NCBI GenBank assembly: GCA_964418835.1
Contig: CAYQNJ010000001.1
Coordinates: forward strand, 62,001 to 126,000
Source: UBA9076 sp964418835
GTDB lineage: Bacteria; Bacillota_I; Bacilli_A; Erysipelotrichales; Erysipelotrichaceae
Length of the DNA stretch: 64,000 bases
Direction of reading: 5' to 3'
Both the position numbers and the translations under genes were made by a program. Shown here one piece after another: positions 51,494-60,723 of this stretch. Positions within the stretch are counted from its first letter, which is position 1; the number at the start of each line of letters is the position of its first letter. The notes beneath the pieces are model-generated. The model saw only the letters and a program-made list of their open reading frames with translations, did not search any database and was not told the origin of the DNA.

Positions 51494-52411
51494 ATGGCTG
51501 AAAATGATATAAAAGACACTACAAAAACAAAAGCAATAAGAAAACCAAGAACAAAAAAGACAAGTATAGCTAACGATAATTCTACTAAAACAAAAACTAC
51601 AAAACCAAAGGTTGCTACAAAATCTAAAAGTACTGTAGAAAAGAAACCAACAAAACCAAAAGTTGTAAAAAAAGAATTAAAAGTTGAAGATAAGGTATTT
51701 AAATTTGAAACTTATTCAAAGCAAAATATAAATTCAACAGAAACAAAAAAAGAAGAAGTTATAAAAGATCCAAACATTAACAAATCATTAAATATTGTAA
51801 AAAGTGAAAAAGTAATAATAAAAGATAAAAAAACAGTTAAACTTTCATCTATCTATGAACAAATGTATAATGCATTTATTAATAAAAGTTATAATAAGGG
51901 ATTGTTTTTTATAATTTTAAAAAACATTTTGTTATCAATATTAATTTCTAATTTCTTTTATACTAAATTAAATATTAATTCTTTTAGTTTTTATAGAATG
52001 ACTTTTACTGATGCTTCAATATTTTCTTTAAAATTATTTATTACTTTAATTAGTACAGAAATTATCTATCTTTTAATTGTATATTTATTAAATAAACACT
52101 ATGGTAGTAATTTAAACTATAAAAGAATAGTATCAACATTTGGAAGTGGTTTAATGTATGTTAGTCTGTTTGTATTATTAAGTATTATATTTATAAATGA
52201 AGTAAGCTTATTAGGTTTATTTTTATTACTTGTTTCACTTTGTTTATATTTAATTGTTTTAATTACAACAGTTAATATTGTAAGTATAGATAATAATCAT
52301 AACAAATTAAATATTACACTTATTTCATTAATAGGGATGGTATTAGTTTTAATGATATTTTTTCCTTTAGTAAGTTCACAGTTTTCAAGAATTATAGAAG
52401 TTATGATATAA
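51494..52411 (+). CDS. Membrane protein with Lys/Thr-rich N-terminus
   Basis: A 305-residue protein in two parts. The first 120 residues are strongly basic, repetitive in Lys, Thr and Pro (TKTKTTKPKVATKSK) and surely disordered. The rest has about five or six transmembrane helices with no recognised family. GGGAGG precedes the ATG. The basic tail could touch nucleic acid, ribosomes or acidic lipids. It follows efp after a weak terminator and lies before the FMN riboswitch. Function unknown. Confidence 0.7.
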   Translation: MAENDIKDTTKTKAIRKPRTKKTSIANDNSTKTKTTKPKVATKSKSTVEKKPTKPKVVKKELKVEDKVFKFETYSKQNINSTETKKEEVIKDPNINKSLNIVKSEKVIIKDKKTVKLSSIYEQMYNAFINKSYNKGLFFIILKNILLSILISNFFYTKLNINSFSFYRMTFTDASIFSLKLFITLISTEIIYLLIVYLLNKHYGSNLNYKRIVSTFGSGLMYVSLFVLLSIIFINEVSLLGLFLLLVSLCLYLIVLITTVNIVSIDNNHNKLNITLISLIGMVLVLMIFFPLVSSQFSRIIEVMI

Positions 52412-52415
52412 GTTA

Positions 52416-52444
52416 TTTTCAATAAAGAAAATTAGTGATATACT
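52416..52444 (+). promoter_or_regulatory. ribU promoter
   Basis: TTTTCA (52416-52421), a 17-bp spacer and extended -10 TGATATACT (hexamer 52439-52444), right before the FMN riboswitch. Confidence 0.65.
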
Positions 52445-52449
52445 ATTTT

Positions 52450-52582
52450 AGAACACTTCAGGACAGGGTGAAATTCCCTACCGGCGGTATACCCCGCGAA
52501 CCTATTTTGGTTGAACTGGTTAGATTCCAGTGGCGACAGTAAAGTCTGGATGAAAGAAGAGATTCTTTTTTGTATATGTTCT
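52450..52582 (+). ncRNA. FMN riboswitch (RFN element)
   Basis: Conserved RFN blocks appear in order: TTCAGGACAGGGTGAAATTC, CCTACCGGCGGTA, CCCGCGA, TGGTTAGATTCCAGTGG, CGACAGT and AGTCTGGATG, then AGAAGA. P1 closes with AGAACA (52450-52455) and TGTTCT (52577-52582). FMN binding should reduce expression of the riboflavin transporter downstream. Confidence 0.97.
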
Positions 52583-52584
52583 GG

Positions 52585-52608
52585 AAGGTTTGTTTATAAA
52601 CCTTTTTT
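52585..52608 (+). terminator. FMN-controlled terminator
   Basis: AAGGTTT (52585-52591) pairs with AAACCTT (52598-52604) and runs into T residues. It starts three bases after aptamer P1, the usual expression platform. Confidence 0.8.
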
Positions 52609-52640
52609 AATTGAAAAGGTTATTCATAAGGAGGATATAT

Positions 52641-53240
52641 ATGAATACAAACAGATTCTTCACTACAAAAAATATTGCTAAAATTGCAATATTGTCAACA
52701 ATTGCATTTGTTCTAATGATTTTTGCATTTCCATTACCATTTATTCCAAAATTTTATAGTTTAGATTTTAGTGAAGTTGCGGTATTGGTTGGTGGTTTTT
52801 CTTTAGGACCATTAGCTGCAGTTACTATTGAAGGAGTAAAAATTATATTAAAAACTCTAACAGAAGGATCATCAACAGCTTATGTTGGAGAGGTTGCTAA
52901 TTTTATTATTGGTTGTGCATTTTGTGTGCCTGCTAGTTTTATTTATCAAAAGAATAAAACAAAAACTGCTGCAATAAAAGCATTAACAATAGGTGGCATT
53001 ACTATGGTTTTTGTTGGTCTTTTAATGAATTATTTTATACTTTTACCAGCATATTCTTTTTTCTATAAAATGGATATGTCTGTATTAATAGGTATGGGAT
53101 CAGTTATATTCCCATTTATACAAGATAAATTAACATTTGTTTTATTTGCGACAACACCATTTAATATTATAAAAGCAATATTAGTAGGCATATTAACATT
53201 TGCTATATATAAACATATATCTCCATTACTAAAAAAATAA
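52641..53240 (+). CDS. ribU: Riboflavin ECF transporter S component RibU
   Basis: A 199-residue, six-helix substrate-binding subunit for an energy-coupling factor transporter. Features: KNIAKIAILSTIAFVLMIFAFPLPFIP near the start (the usual RibU opening), LDFSEVAVLVGGFSLGP, and a late helix pair. AAGGAGG precedes ATG 52641. An in-frame TTG at 52611 lies beside the terminator and is rejected. The FMN riboswitch upstream fixes the substrate as riboflavin. No rib biosynthesis genes are seen. Confidence 0.95.
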   Translation: MNTNRFFTTKNIAKIAILSTIAFVLMIFAFPLPFIPKFYSLDFSEVAVLVGGFSLGPLAAVTIEGVKIILKTLTEGSSTAYVGEVANFIIGCAFCVPASFIYQKNKTKTAAIKALTIGGITMVFVGLLMNYFILLPAYSFFYKMDMSVLIGMGSVIFPFIQDKLTFVLFATTPFNIIKAILVGILTFAIYKHISPLLKK

Positions 53241-53263
53241 CTATTTGACTAAATAGATATTTT
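53241..53263 (+). terminator. Weak terminator after ribU
   Basis: CTATTT (53241-53246) and AAATAG (53251-53256) form a short AT-rich stem followed by a T-rich stretch. Confidence 0.4.
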
Positions 53264-53278
53264 TCATATTATTGAATA

Positions 53279-53287
53279 TGATATAAT
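53279..53287 (+). promoter_or_regulatory. Extended -10 promoter of the cmk operon
   Basis: TGATATAAT, 21 bp before the ATG at 53309. It probably drives the tail-anchored protein, cmk, der and gpsA. Confidence 0.5.
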
Positions 53288-53308
53288 TACTTAAATGGAG
53301 GCTTTAAT

Positions 53309-54118
53309 ATGAGTAAATTTTCTAGAGTCGCAAGGTATGAAGACTTGCGAAATAGACTTCATAACGATGTCGATAATGAAATAAAAAGCAATGATCTTTC
53401 TGATTTTGCTAATAAACTAAATAAAATAGATTCTAATTCTTTTAAACCAATGGAATCTAATGTACAGATGGATCATGACCCAATTCATGAAAAAAGAAAG
53501 GAATATTTAAATAATACTACTAGTATTCAAAAACCAAAGATTCCTACATCTGCACAAACTAATGCTTTTGATAATGAATATTTAGATGAATATATTTCAG
53601 AAGTAAAACAGTATAATAGAGACCAAGGGTTATTAGTTTCTGATGATACTGGAAAAAATATACTAAATGAAATATATGGTGATAAAGTACCGGTAATAAA
53701 TAAACCATATCAAAATAAAATGGAAAATACTGTTCCAGATATTCCTTTTCAAACTCCATATGTAAATCCTTATAGTGATTTTTCTGATGAAGACTTAGAG
53801 AAAACTAGAAGTGATATCGCTTTAGAAGTTCAAAATTTAATTAATAGTAATACATTATATGATCCAGTACAAGAAACAAGTACTCCAGTTCAAAATGATA
53901 ATGATTTTGATAAATCTCAAAGAGATAAATTAATTGAAGAAACAGACAAAATGAGACTTCAATTAGATGAATATGAAGATAATCTAGATGATGTAGAAGA
54001 TAAAATTCAAAGTACAAATAGAATATTGAATTTTATTCTTGTTTTACTAATATTTGCATTGATAGTTGTATTAGGATTTGTAGTTTATTGGATATTATTA
54101 AATAAAGGTATTATTTAA
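53309..54118 (+). CDS. Tail-anchored coiled-coil protein, function unknown
   Basis: A 269-residue protein with a long polar N-terminal part, a coiled coil (about 205-240, EETDKMRLQLDEYEDNLDDV) and one C-terminal transmembrane helix (about 242-264), so it is anchored with its bulk in the cytoplasm. It begins MSKFSRVARYEDLRNRL, a basic amphipathic segment. GGAGG precedes the ATG. It shares one base with cmk. A structural or division-linked role is possible but unsupported. Confidence 0.65.
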   Translation: MSKFSRVARYEDLRNRLHNDVDNEIKSNDLSDFANKLNKIDSNSFKPMESNVQMDHDPIHEKRKEYLNNTTSIQKPKIPTSAQTNAFDNEYLDEYISEVKQYNRDQGLLVSDDTGKNILNEIYGDKVPVINKPYQNKMENTVPDIPFQTPYVNPYSDFSDEDLEKTRSDIALEVQNLINSNTLYDPVQETSTPVQNDNDFDKSQRDKLIEETDKMRLQLDEYEDNLDDVEDKIQSTNRILNFILVLLIFALIVVLGFVVYWILLNKGII

Positions 54119-54792
54119 TGAAAATTAATATTGCAATAGATGGACCTAGTGGTGCAGGCAAAAGTAGTGTAGCAGATATTCTTGCAAAAAAACTTAACTA
54201 TATTCATTTAGATACTGGTGCCATGTATAGAGGTGTTGCTTATAAAGCAATGAATAATAATATTGCTTTAGATGATGAAAAAAGATTAATTGATATGTTA
54301 GAGAAAACATCAATTGTTTTAAATAGTGACAATGATGTTTTTATTGATGATTTAAAAGTAACAGAGTTTATTAGAACAAATGAAATGTCTATGGCAGCAA
54401 GTAATGTATCAAAATTACCTAAAATAAGAGAAAAACTTGTTGAAATGCAGCAAAACATTGCTAAATCAAAAGGATATATTCTAGATGGTAGAGACATTGG
54501 TACAGTAGTATTAAAAGATGCTGAAGTTAAAATTTATTTAAATGCTAGTCCCTTAATAAGAGCTCAAAGAAGACAAAAACAAAATAAAGAAAAAGGTATT
54601 TATAATGATTTAGATACACTAGTAAAAGAAATAGAAAATAGGGATTTTCAAGATATGAATAGAAGTGCATCACCTTTATGCAAAGCAGATGATGCTATAG
54701 AAATTGATGCTTCTTACATTAATTTAGAAGAAGTAGTTGATTTAATATTATTAGAAGTAAATAAAAAGATAGAGGTATTAAGTAATGATTAG
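54118..54792 (+). CDS. cmk: Cytidylate kinase
   Basis: CMP/dCMP kinase, 224 residues. The P-loop is GPSGAGKSS (9-17), followed by YIHLDTGAMYRG, YILDGRDIGTVVL and the Arg-rich lid (RRQKQN). The ATG overlaps the preceding stop codon (TAATG), and der overlaps cmk by 8 bp. The order cmk-der-gpsA resembles Bacillus. Confidence 0.97.
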   Translation: MKINIAIDGPSGAGKSSVADILAKKLNYIHLDTGAMYRGVAYKAMNNNIALDDEKRLIDMLEKTSIVLNSDNDVFIDDLKVTEFIRTNEMSMAASNVSKLPKIREKLVEMQQNIAKSKGYILDGRDIGTVVLKDAEVKIYLNASPLIRAQRRQKQNKEKGIYNDLDTLVKEIENRDFQDMNRSASPLCKADDAIEIDASYINLEEVVDLILLEVNKKIEVLSND

Positions 54793-56092
54793 TGGGGTAA
54801 TTGCAATTGTAGGTAGACCAAATGTTGGTAAATCCACAATATTTAACAGAATAATCGGAGAAAGATTTTCGATTGTTTTAGATACTCCTGGTGTTACTAG
54901 AGATAGAATTTATGCTATTGGTGAATGGTTAACTAAAGAGTTTAGAGTTATTGATACAGGTGGAATACAATTAAAAGATCAACCATTTCAAAAAGAAATA
55001 AAAGCTCAGGTTGATATTGCAATGGAAGAAGCAGATGTAATTGTATTTGTAGTAAGTGGCAGAGAAGGGGTTACTAGTGATGATGAATTCATCGCGAAAA
55101 TGCTTTTAAGACAATCAAAACCAGTTATTCTTGCTGTTAATAAAATAGATGATATTACTCTAAAAGATAATATGTATGAGTTTTATAGTCTAGGATTAGG
55201 TGATCCAATTCCAGTCAGCGGTGTACATGGAATAGGAATTGGTGATTTATTAGATGAATGTATAAACTTATTTCAAAAAAAGAATTTAAATCAATATCCT
55301 GAAAGTATTAAGTTCTCTATTATTGGTCAACCAAATGTTGGTAAAAGTAGTATTGTAAATGCTATTTTAAACCAAGACAGGGTTATTGTAAGTGAAATTG
55401 AAGGCACCACTAGAGATGCTATTGATACACCTTTTATTAGAGATAATCAAAATTATGTTGTAATAGATACTGCAGGTATAAGAAGAAAAGGAAAAATATA
55501 TGAGAATATTGAAAAATATTCTGTATTAAGAGCAGTTAGTGCTATTGAAAGAAGTGATGTTGTTCTTTTTGTGATAGATGGGGAAGCAGGTATTAGAGAA
55601 CAAGACAAACATGTTGCTGGTTATGCTTATGAAGCAGGAAAACCGATGATTATTGTCTTTAATAAATGGGATGTTGTTGAAAAAGATGAAAGAACTATAA
55701 ATACATATACTGATTTAATTAGAAAAGAATTTATATATTTAACTCATGTTCCTATATTGTTTGTTTCAGCAAAAACTAAACAAAGAATAAACGATTTATT
55801 ACCAATGATTAATGATGTATATAATTATAGTCAATTAAGAATTGAAACAAGTATTTTAAATGAAGTTATATTAGATGCACAATTATCAAATCCAGCTCCT
55901 ACACATAAAGGTAAAAGATTAAAAATATACTATACTACTCAAGTAGGTATTGCACCTCCAACATTTATATTATCTGTAAATGATCCAGAATTAATGCATT
56001 TTAGTTATCAAAGGTTTATTGAAAATAAACTTAGAGAAGCTTTTGGTTTTGATGGTTCATTAATACGTATAATTGCAAGAAAGAAGGGTTAA
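54785..56092 (+). CDS. der: GTPase Der (EngA)
   Basis: A tandem GTPase for 50S assembly, 435 residues. The first G domain has GRPNVGKST (9-17) and NKID; the second has GQPNVGKSS and NKWD; a KH-like C-terminal domain ends IARKKG. Both P-loops and both NKxD motifs are intact. It is part of the cmk-der-gpsA chain. Confidence 0.98.
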   Translation: MISGVIAIVGRPNVGKSTIFNRIIGERFSIVLDTPGVTRDRIYAIGEWLTKEFRVIDTGGIQLKDQPFQKEIKAQVDIAMEEADVIVFVVSGREGVTSDDEFIAKMLLRQSKPVILAVNKIDDITLKDNMYEFYSLGLGDPIPVSGVHGIGIGDLLDECINLFQKKNLNQYPESIKFSIIGQPNVGKSSIVNAILNQDRVIVSEIEGTTRDAIDTPFIRDNQNYVVIDTAGIRRKGKIYENIEKYSVLRAVSAIERSDVVLFVIDGEAGIREQDKHVAGYAYEAGKPMIIVFNKWDVVEKDERTINTYTDLIRKEFIYLTHVPILFVSAKTKQRINDLLPMINDVYNYSQLRIETSILNEVILDAQLSNPAPTHKGKRLKIYYTTQVGIAPPTFILSVNDPELMHFSYQRFIENKLREAFGFDGSLIRIIARKKG

Positions 56093-56093
56093 T

Positions 56094-57083
56094 ATGAAAG
56101 TTTCTGTTATTGGTAGTGGTAGTTGGGGTACTGCTTTAGCTCAAGTATTAGCTGATAATAAAGTAGAAGTATTAATATATGGCCAAAATATTGAAGAAGT
56201 AAATGATATTAATACTAATCATAAAAACACAAGATATTTTGATACTATAATAAATACAGATATTAAAGGTACTACTGATATAAATAAAATAAATGATTCA
56301 GATATTGTTTTACTAGCTGTACCAACTGGTGCAGTTGAAACTGTATGTAATCAAATAAAAAATATTGTTAATAAGCAAATCATTGTTATAAATGTCGCAA
56401 AAGGTTTTCATCCTGTTACACACGAAAGGATGAGTGAAGTAATTAAAAGAGTAATTCCTCCAAATATTTTAAAAGCAGTAGTATCTTTGATTGGACCAAG
56501 TCATGCTGAAGAAGTAATTATTAGATTACTAACTACATTAAATGCGGTTAGTGATAATGAAGAAGCTGCTATTCTAGTACAAGAGTTATTCTCTAACAAT
56601 TATTTTAGAGTTTATAGAAATTATGATGTTATTGGTGCAGAAATTGGTGTAGCAATTAAAAATATTATGGCTATAGCAAGTGGTATATTAAGTGGAATTG
56701 GTCAAGGAGATAATGCAAGGGCTGCTTTAATGACAAGAGGTTTGGCTGAAATGACAAGATATGCTGTTCATTTTGGAGGCAAAACTGAAACTTTCTTGGG
56801 ATTAGATGGAGTAGGGGATTTGATAGTAACTTGTACTTCAATACACTCTAGAAACTTCCAAGCTGGATATACAATTGGTAAAAATAACAATGCAAAAGAA
56901 TTTATGGAAACAAATAAATCCACTGTTGAAGGTATAAAAGCATGTAAGGTAATATATGAAGAGTCGATCAAACATAATATTTCTATGCCTATCACTGAAC
57001 AAGTTTATAACATTCTATATGAATATAAAAATCCAAAAGATTCAATAGAAACATTAATGAGAAGAGATTTAAAGGAAGAATAA
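56094..57083 (+). CDS. gpsA: Glycerol-3-phosphate dehydrogenase [NAD(P)+]
   Basis: GpsA makes sn-glycerol 3-phosphate for phospholipids. 329 residues with the Rossmann motif GSGSWGTALA (7-16), GPSHAEEV, the catalytic Lys in GVAIKN, and SRNFQAGY. The start at ATG 56094 follows AAGAAGGG; the longer in-frame TTG start at 56073 lies inside der. Confidence 0.96.
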   Translation: MKVSVIGSGSWGTALAQVLADNKVEVLIYGQNIEEVNDINTNHKNTRYFDTIINTDIKGTTDINKINDSDIVLLAVPTGAVETVCNQIKNIVNKQIIVINVAKGFHPVTHERMSEVIKRVIPPNILKAVVSLIGPSHAEEVIIRLLTTLNAVSDNEEAAILVQELFSNNYFRVYRNYDVIGAEIGVAIKNIMAIASGILSGIGQGDNARAALMTRGLAEMTRYAVHFGGKTETFLGLDGVGDLIVTCTSIHSRNFQAGYTIGKNNNAKEFMETNKSTVEGIKACKVIYEESIKHNISMPITEQVYNILYEYKNPKDSIETLMRRDLKEE

Positions 57084-57105
57084 CTGTACATTGTACAGTT
57101 TTTTT
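57082..57105 (+). terminator. Terminator of gpsA
   Basis: ACTGTAC (57083-57089) pairs with GTACAGT (57093-57099), followed by seven T residues. Confidence 0.9.
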
Positions 57106-57125
57106 ATATTGATAAATTTATCTAT

Positions 57126-57152
57126 AAAAAAGGATTGAAACAATCAATCCTT
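57126..57152 (-). terminator. Terminator of the class A PBP gene
   Basis: AAGGATTG (57130-57137) pairs with CAATCCTT (57145-57152). On the minus strand it runs into T residues. Confidence 0.85.
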
Positions 57153-57157
57153 ATAAA

Positions 57158-59755
57158 TCATTCTGTAGGAGCTGCATATCCAGCCACTGTACATTTTGTT
57201 TCTGATGTTGTATTTCCATCACTATACCACCCACAAACTTTTACAGTACCCCATAAATCTCCTGGCCATCCAGCATAATAACCATTATAACCACTTATAT
57301 CAGCAAGATAATAATCATCATTATATACCTTTGCACCAAAGTAACCATTAGTACCTATTAACCATGAATAATCAAATAAACATGCTCCATATGAAGTAAT
57401 ATTATTCCAATTATCATGAAGGGAGATATCCTTTGTATTTCCAAAACATGCACCACCACCAACACTCCAATTAACTTGTAAAGTACCATCTGGTAATATA
57501 GTTGCAGATACTCCATTAAATGTATTGTTATTTTCAGTGTTATGGTCATATATACTAACTAAATCTTTTTTACCCGCCTTAGATACATATGCTGTTGTTT
57601 TAAATCTTGGGTCCATCCAATCTTCGTATGTTGCATATGGCCATGTACCATATACATATGTTAATTCTTCCACATCATCTGGTTTTGTTAATGCTACTGG
57701 CATTTCAGTTGATAAAGTTTCATCTACATCTAACAATAACTTGCTAATTCTTCCTGGTAAATTTAATCTACTTTTTGCTGCTGTATAATATGTTTGTTGA
57801 TCTTTAACTCCTTTATCATACCCAATCCAAACGGCATTAGTATATTCTGATGAACTAGAAATCATCCATTTATCTTTTGCTGCTCCTTTAGGAATACCAT
57901 ATACTAATCCATCTGAGCCCCAGTCAGTAGTTCCTGTTTTAGCATAAATAGGGTAATTTCTTTTTAATATTTGCATATAGTTAAAATAAGGACCTTCAAC
58001 TGCATACTTTAATAGTTCACTAACTAAATAAGAAGAACCAGAACTTAAAACTTTTTTATTTTGATCACTAGGATAGTATTCAGTACCATCTTGTGTAATG
58101 ATCTTTGTAATAGTATGAGGTTTATTATATATACCACCATTTATTAACGCTGCTTGTGCACCAGCCATTTCTAATACCGTAGTTTCATAATGTGTTCCAC
58201 CAATCGCAAAGGATAAATGGAAATTATCTTTTGTTACCTTTGTAAAACCCAAAGACCTCAGATAAGATACAACTGCATCAACTCCAATTTCATCAACAAC
58301 TTCTTTTAATGTTAATATAGCAGGGATATTTAATGATTGTGCAAATGCTTGTTGTATAGTAACATCGCCTCTATACTCTCCATCAAAGTTTTTAAGAACT
58401 CTACTTTCTTGAGGGTATGTAATAGGTTTATCTGTTAATACCATTTGATCACTAAACCCTAAGTATTCAAATGCTAATGCATAAGATAGGAAAGATTTAA
58501 CTGCAGAACCAGGTTGTTTAAATTGAGAAGTTGCTCTATTTAATAATCTAGCTCCATCGTAATTTCTTCCTCCACCAATTCCTACTATAGCTCCTGTTTT
58601 GTTATTTACACTTATTAAAGCTACTTGCATTAAATCATCTGGCCAAGGTATATCAGCAGTACCATCTTGGATAGAGTCAATTGTAGCTTGAACTTCTCTT
58701 TCCATACTAGTATATATTGTCATACCAGTAACAAATGGGTCTTTACCAGTCATAGCTTGTGCTTCATTTATTACAGCATCCAAATAGCTTCTATATGTAT
58801 TATCCTGAGGATCTGATAGGGTTACATTTTCTCCGATTAATTGATCTTCAATCTTTATTGATTTAGCTAAATCACATTCATTTTGAGTAATATATCCATG
58901 GTATACCATCATATCAAGAACTGTGTTTCTTCTTGTAGTTGCATAATCTAAATAATCATATGGATTATAAGCATTAGGTCTATTTACAATACCAGCTAAC
59001 ATTGCTTGTTCTGAAAGACTTAATTGACTTACTTCTTTACCAAAATAATATAATGCTGCTTTTTGAACACCTCTAATATTTCCACCAAAATTTAATTTAT
59101 TTAAATATAATTCTAAGATTGTTTTTTTATCTAATTCTTTCTCTAATTGAATAGCAAGAAAGATTTCTTGTACTTTTCTATCAATTTTCTTTTCGGCAAG
59201 GGTAGAACTATCACCTGAATCAACTTGGAAATATGTGTTTTTAACAAGTTGCATTGTAAATGTTGAACCTCCTTGACCAAAGCTCATGGATTTTAAGTTT
59301 TCTAATGCTGCTTTGGTAAATCTAGGAATATCAAATCCAAAGTGTTGGAAGTATCTTGAGTCTTCAATCGATAAGAATGCATCAATTAATCCTTCTGGAC
59401 ATGATTCATATGTAATGTTTTCTCTTAAATATGTTCCAATTTCCTGTATAAGTTCTCCATTACCATCATATATTTTAGTAGATTCATTACTTATAAAATC
59501 ATTTAGTTCTAATGGAGGTGCATCTTTTATCATTCTACTTCCTAAACTTAATCCAAATATACCTACAATTAAGCCTCCAATAATAAGTAAAACAACTAAG
59601 GCCGCTGACACATTAATTAATCCCTGTGTAATAGATCTTTTTTTCTTTTTTACAGGTAGTTTAAGTGGAATTGGCTCAGTTTCTCTTACAATATTGTAAA
59701 CTTTTGTATGGTCGTCATTATTTTGATTTTTATTTAAATTATTTTCTTCATTCAT
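57158..59755 (-). CDS. Class A penicillin-binding protein (bifunctional)
   Basis: An 865-residue peptidoglycan synthase. It has a cytoplasmic basic tail, a transmembrane helix (about 45-70), a GT51 glycosyltransferase domain (IEDSRYFQHFGFD with the catalytic Glu, GGSTFTMQLVKN) and a transpeptidase with SAVK (in QPGSAVKS), SLN and KTGTTDWG. A C-terminal extension of about 100 residues is rich in Gly, Trp and Tyr and has four Cys. Start at ATG 59755 (GGTGA upstream); a GTG four codons earlier overlaps that site. It is monocistronic. Confidence 0.94.
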   Translation of the reverse strand: MNEENNLNKNQNNDDHTKVYNIVRETEPIPLKLPVKKKKRSITQGLINVSAALVVLLIIGGLIVGIFGLSLGSRMIKDAPPLELNDFISNESTKIYDGNGELIQEIGTYLRENITYESCPEGLIDAFLSIEDSRYFQHFGFDIPRFTKAALENLKSMSFGQGGSTFTMQLVKNTYFQVDSGDSSTLAEKKIDRKVQEIFLAIQLEKELDKKTILELYLNKLNFGGNIRGVQKAALYYFGKEVSQLSLSEQAMLAGIVNRPNAYNPYDYLDYATTRRNTVLDMMVYHGYITQNECDLAKSIKIEDQLIGENVTLSDPQDNTYRSYLDAVINEAQAMTGKDPFVTGMTIYTSMEREVQATIDSIQDGTADIPWPDDLMQVALISVNNKTGAIVGIGGGRNYDGARLLNRATSQFKQPGSAVKSFLSYALAFEYLGFSDQMVLTDKPITYPQESRVLKNFDGEYRGDVTIQQAFAQSLNIPAILTLKEVVDEIGVDAVVSYLRSLGFTKVTKDNFHLSFAIGGTHYETTVLEMAGAQAALINGGIYNKPHTITKIITQDGTEYYPSDQNKKVLSSGSSYLVSELLKYAVEGPYFNYMQILKRNYPIYAKTGTTDWGSDGLVYGIPKGAAKDKWMISSSSEYTNAVWIGYDKGVKDQQTYYTAAKSRLNLPGRISKLLLDVDETLSTEMPVALTKPDDVEELTYVYGTWPYATYEDWMDPRFKTTAYVSKAGKKDLVSIYDHNTENNNTFNGVSATILPDGTLQVNWSVGGGACFGNTKDISLHDNWNNITSYGACLFDYSWLIGTNGYFGAKVYNDDYYLADISGYNGYYAGWPGDLWGTVKVCGWYSDGNTTSETKCTVAGYAAPTE

Positions 59756-59794
59756 TTTATTCACCACAATGTATTATTCATAATACATTTAATT

Positions 59795-59800
59795 ATTATA
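59795..59800 (-). promoter_or_regulatory. -10 box of the class A PBP gene
   Basis: TATAAT on the minus strand, about 40 bp before the start. No clear -35 box. Confidence 0.35.
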
Positions 59801-59812
59801 CATCATTAATTA

Positions 59813-60661
59813 TTATAATTCTCTAAAATATTGAATCGCAATACAATCTAGTCCAGTATGTGCAGCAACAACATTACATAATTCAACGATTTGTATTTTA
59901 CAATTAGGAAAAGTTTCTTTCAAAGATATTTCACATTGTTTAGCTTTATCTAACGCATCAACATGAGCTATGGTAATTAAATAATCTTCTGTTTTAATTT
60001 CTTCTTCCATAATAGATAATGTTTTATTCCAAGCATTTTTATAAGTTCTAACCTTAGACAAAACATCTATTTTTCCATCTGTTGATTTGTTAATTTTTAA
60101 TATTGGAATAATCTTTAGTATTTCTGCAATTCCATAAGCAAGAGGAGTTAATCTACCACCACGTTTTAAATGTTTTAGATCATTTGGTATTAATATAGTA
60201 TTCGTTGATTCAATCACATTATTAAATATTTCGTCAATAGTTTCTAACGGTGTGTTATTTTCATTTAATTGTTTAATTCTTTTAATTAAATAATCTTGTA
60301 CAATACATGTAACATATGTATCAAAACAAACAAGTTTTATATTAAACTCACTACAAACACTTTCTAAAGTTGACATTGTGCCACTAAGACCCCTACATAT
60401 AGGAACTGCAAAAATAATTTCAATACCATCTTCTTTAAGTTTTTTTATAGTGTCATATATTTTACCATTTATAGGTTGAGAAGTTTTTAATACATGCTGT
60501 TGTTTTAATAAATCAATACATTCTTTCTTATTAATATTTTCCATATCATCATAAGAAATATCATTATCAATAATTTGTAAGGGTAAACTAATAATACCTT
60601 CAAAAGTATATATTGAAGGTGCATTACCAGTACCACTATCTGTAATATAAGCAGTTTTCAT
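59813..60661 (-). CDS. DegV family fatty-acid-binding protein (second copy)
   Basis: A 282-residue DegV protein: MKTAYITDSGTG, TSQPINGKIYD, CRGLSGTMS and LKRGGRLTPL. It differs clearly from the copy at 17620-18453, so the two may prefer different fatty acids, as FakB1 and FakB2 do in Staphylococcus. AAGGAG precedes the ATG. It is divergent from dnaE. Confidence 0.9.
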   Translation of the reverse strand: MKTAYITDSGTGNAPSIYTFEGIISLPLQIIDNDISYDDMENINKKECIDLLKQQHVLKTSQPINGKIYDTIKKLKEDGIEIIFAVPICRGLSGTMSTLESVCSEFNIKLVCFDTYVTCIVQDYLIKRIKQLNENNTPLETIDEIFNNVIESTNTILIPNDLKHLKRGGRLTPLAYGIAEILKIIPILKINKSTDGKIDVLSKVRTYKNAWNKTLSIMEEEIKTEDYLITIAHVDALDKAKQCEISLKETFPNCKIQIVELCNVVAAHTGLDCIAIQYFREL

Positions 60662-60681
60662 ATCAACACTCCTTGATTATT

Positions 60682-60690
60682 ATTATATCA
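60682..60690 (-). promoter_or_regulatory. Extended -10 promoter of the second degV
   Basis: TGATATAAT on the minus strand, 20 bp before the start codon. Confidence 0.5.
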
Positions 60691-60723
60691 ATTATTATGC
60701 TCAATTTAAAATAAAGTGTTATA

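Noticed and set aside
57525..57788. Plus-strand ORF over the PBP gene; also 59286-59699
   Set aside because: Both are antisense shadows of the conserved class A PBP.
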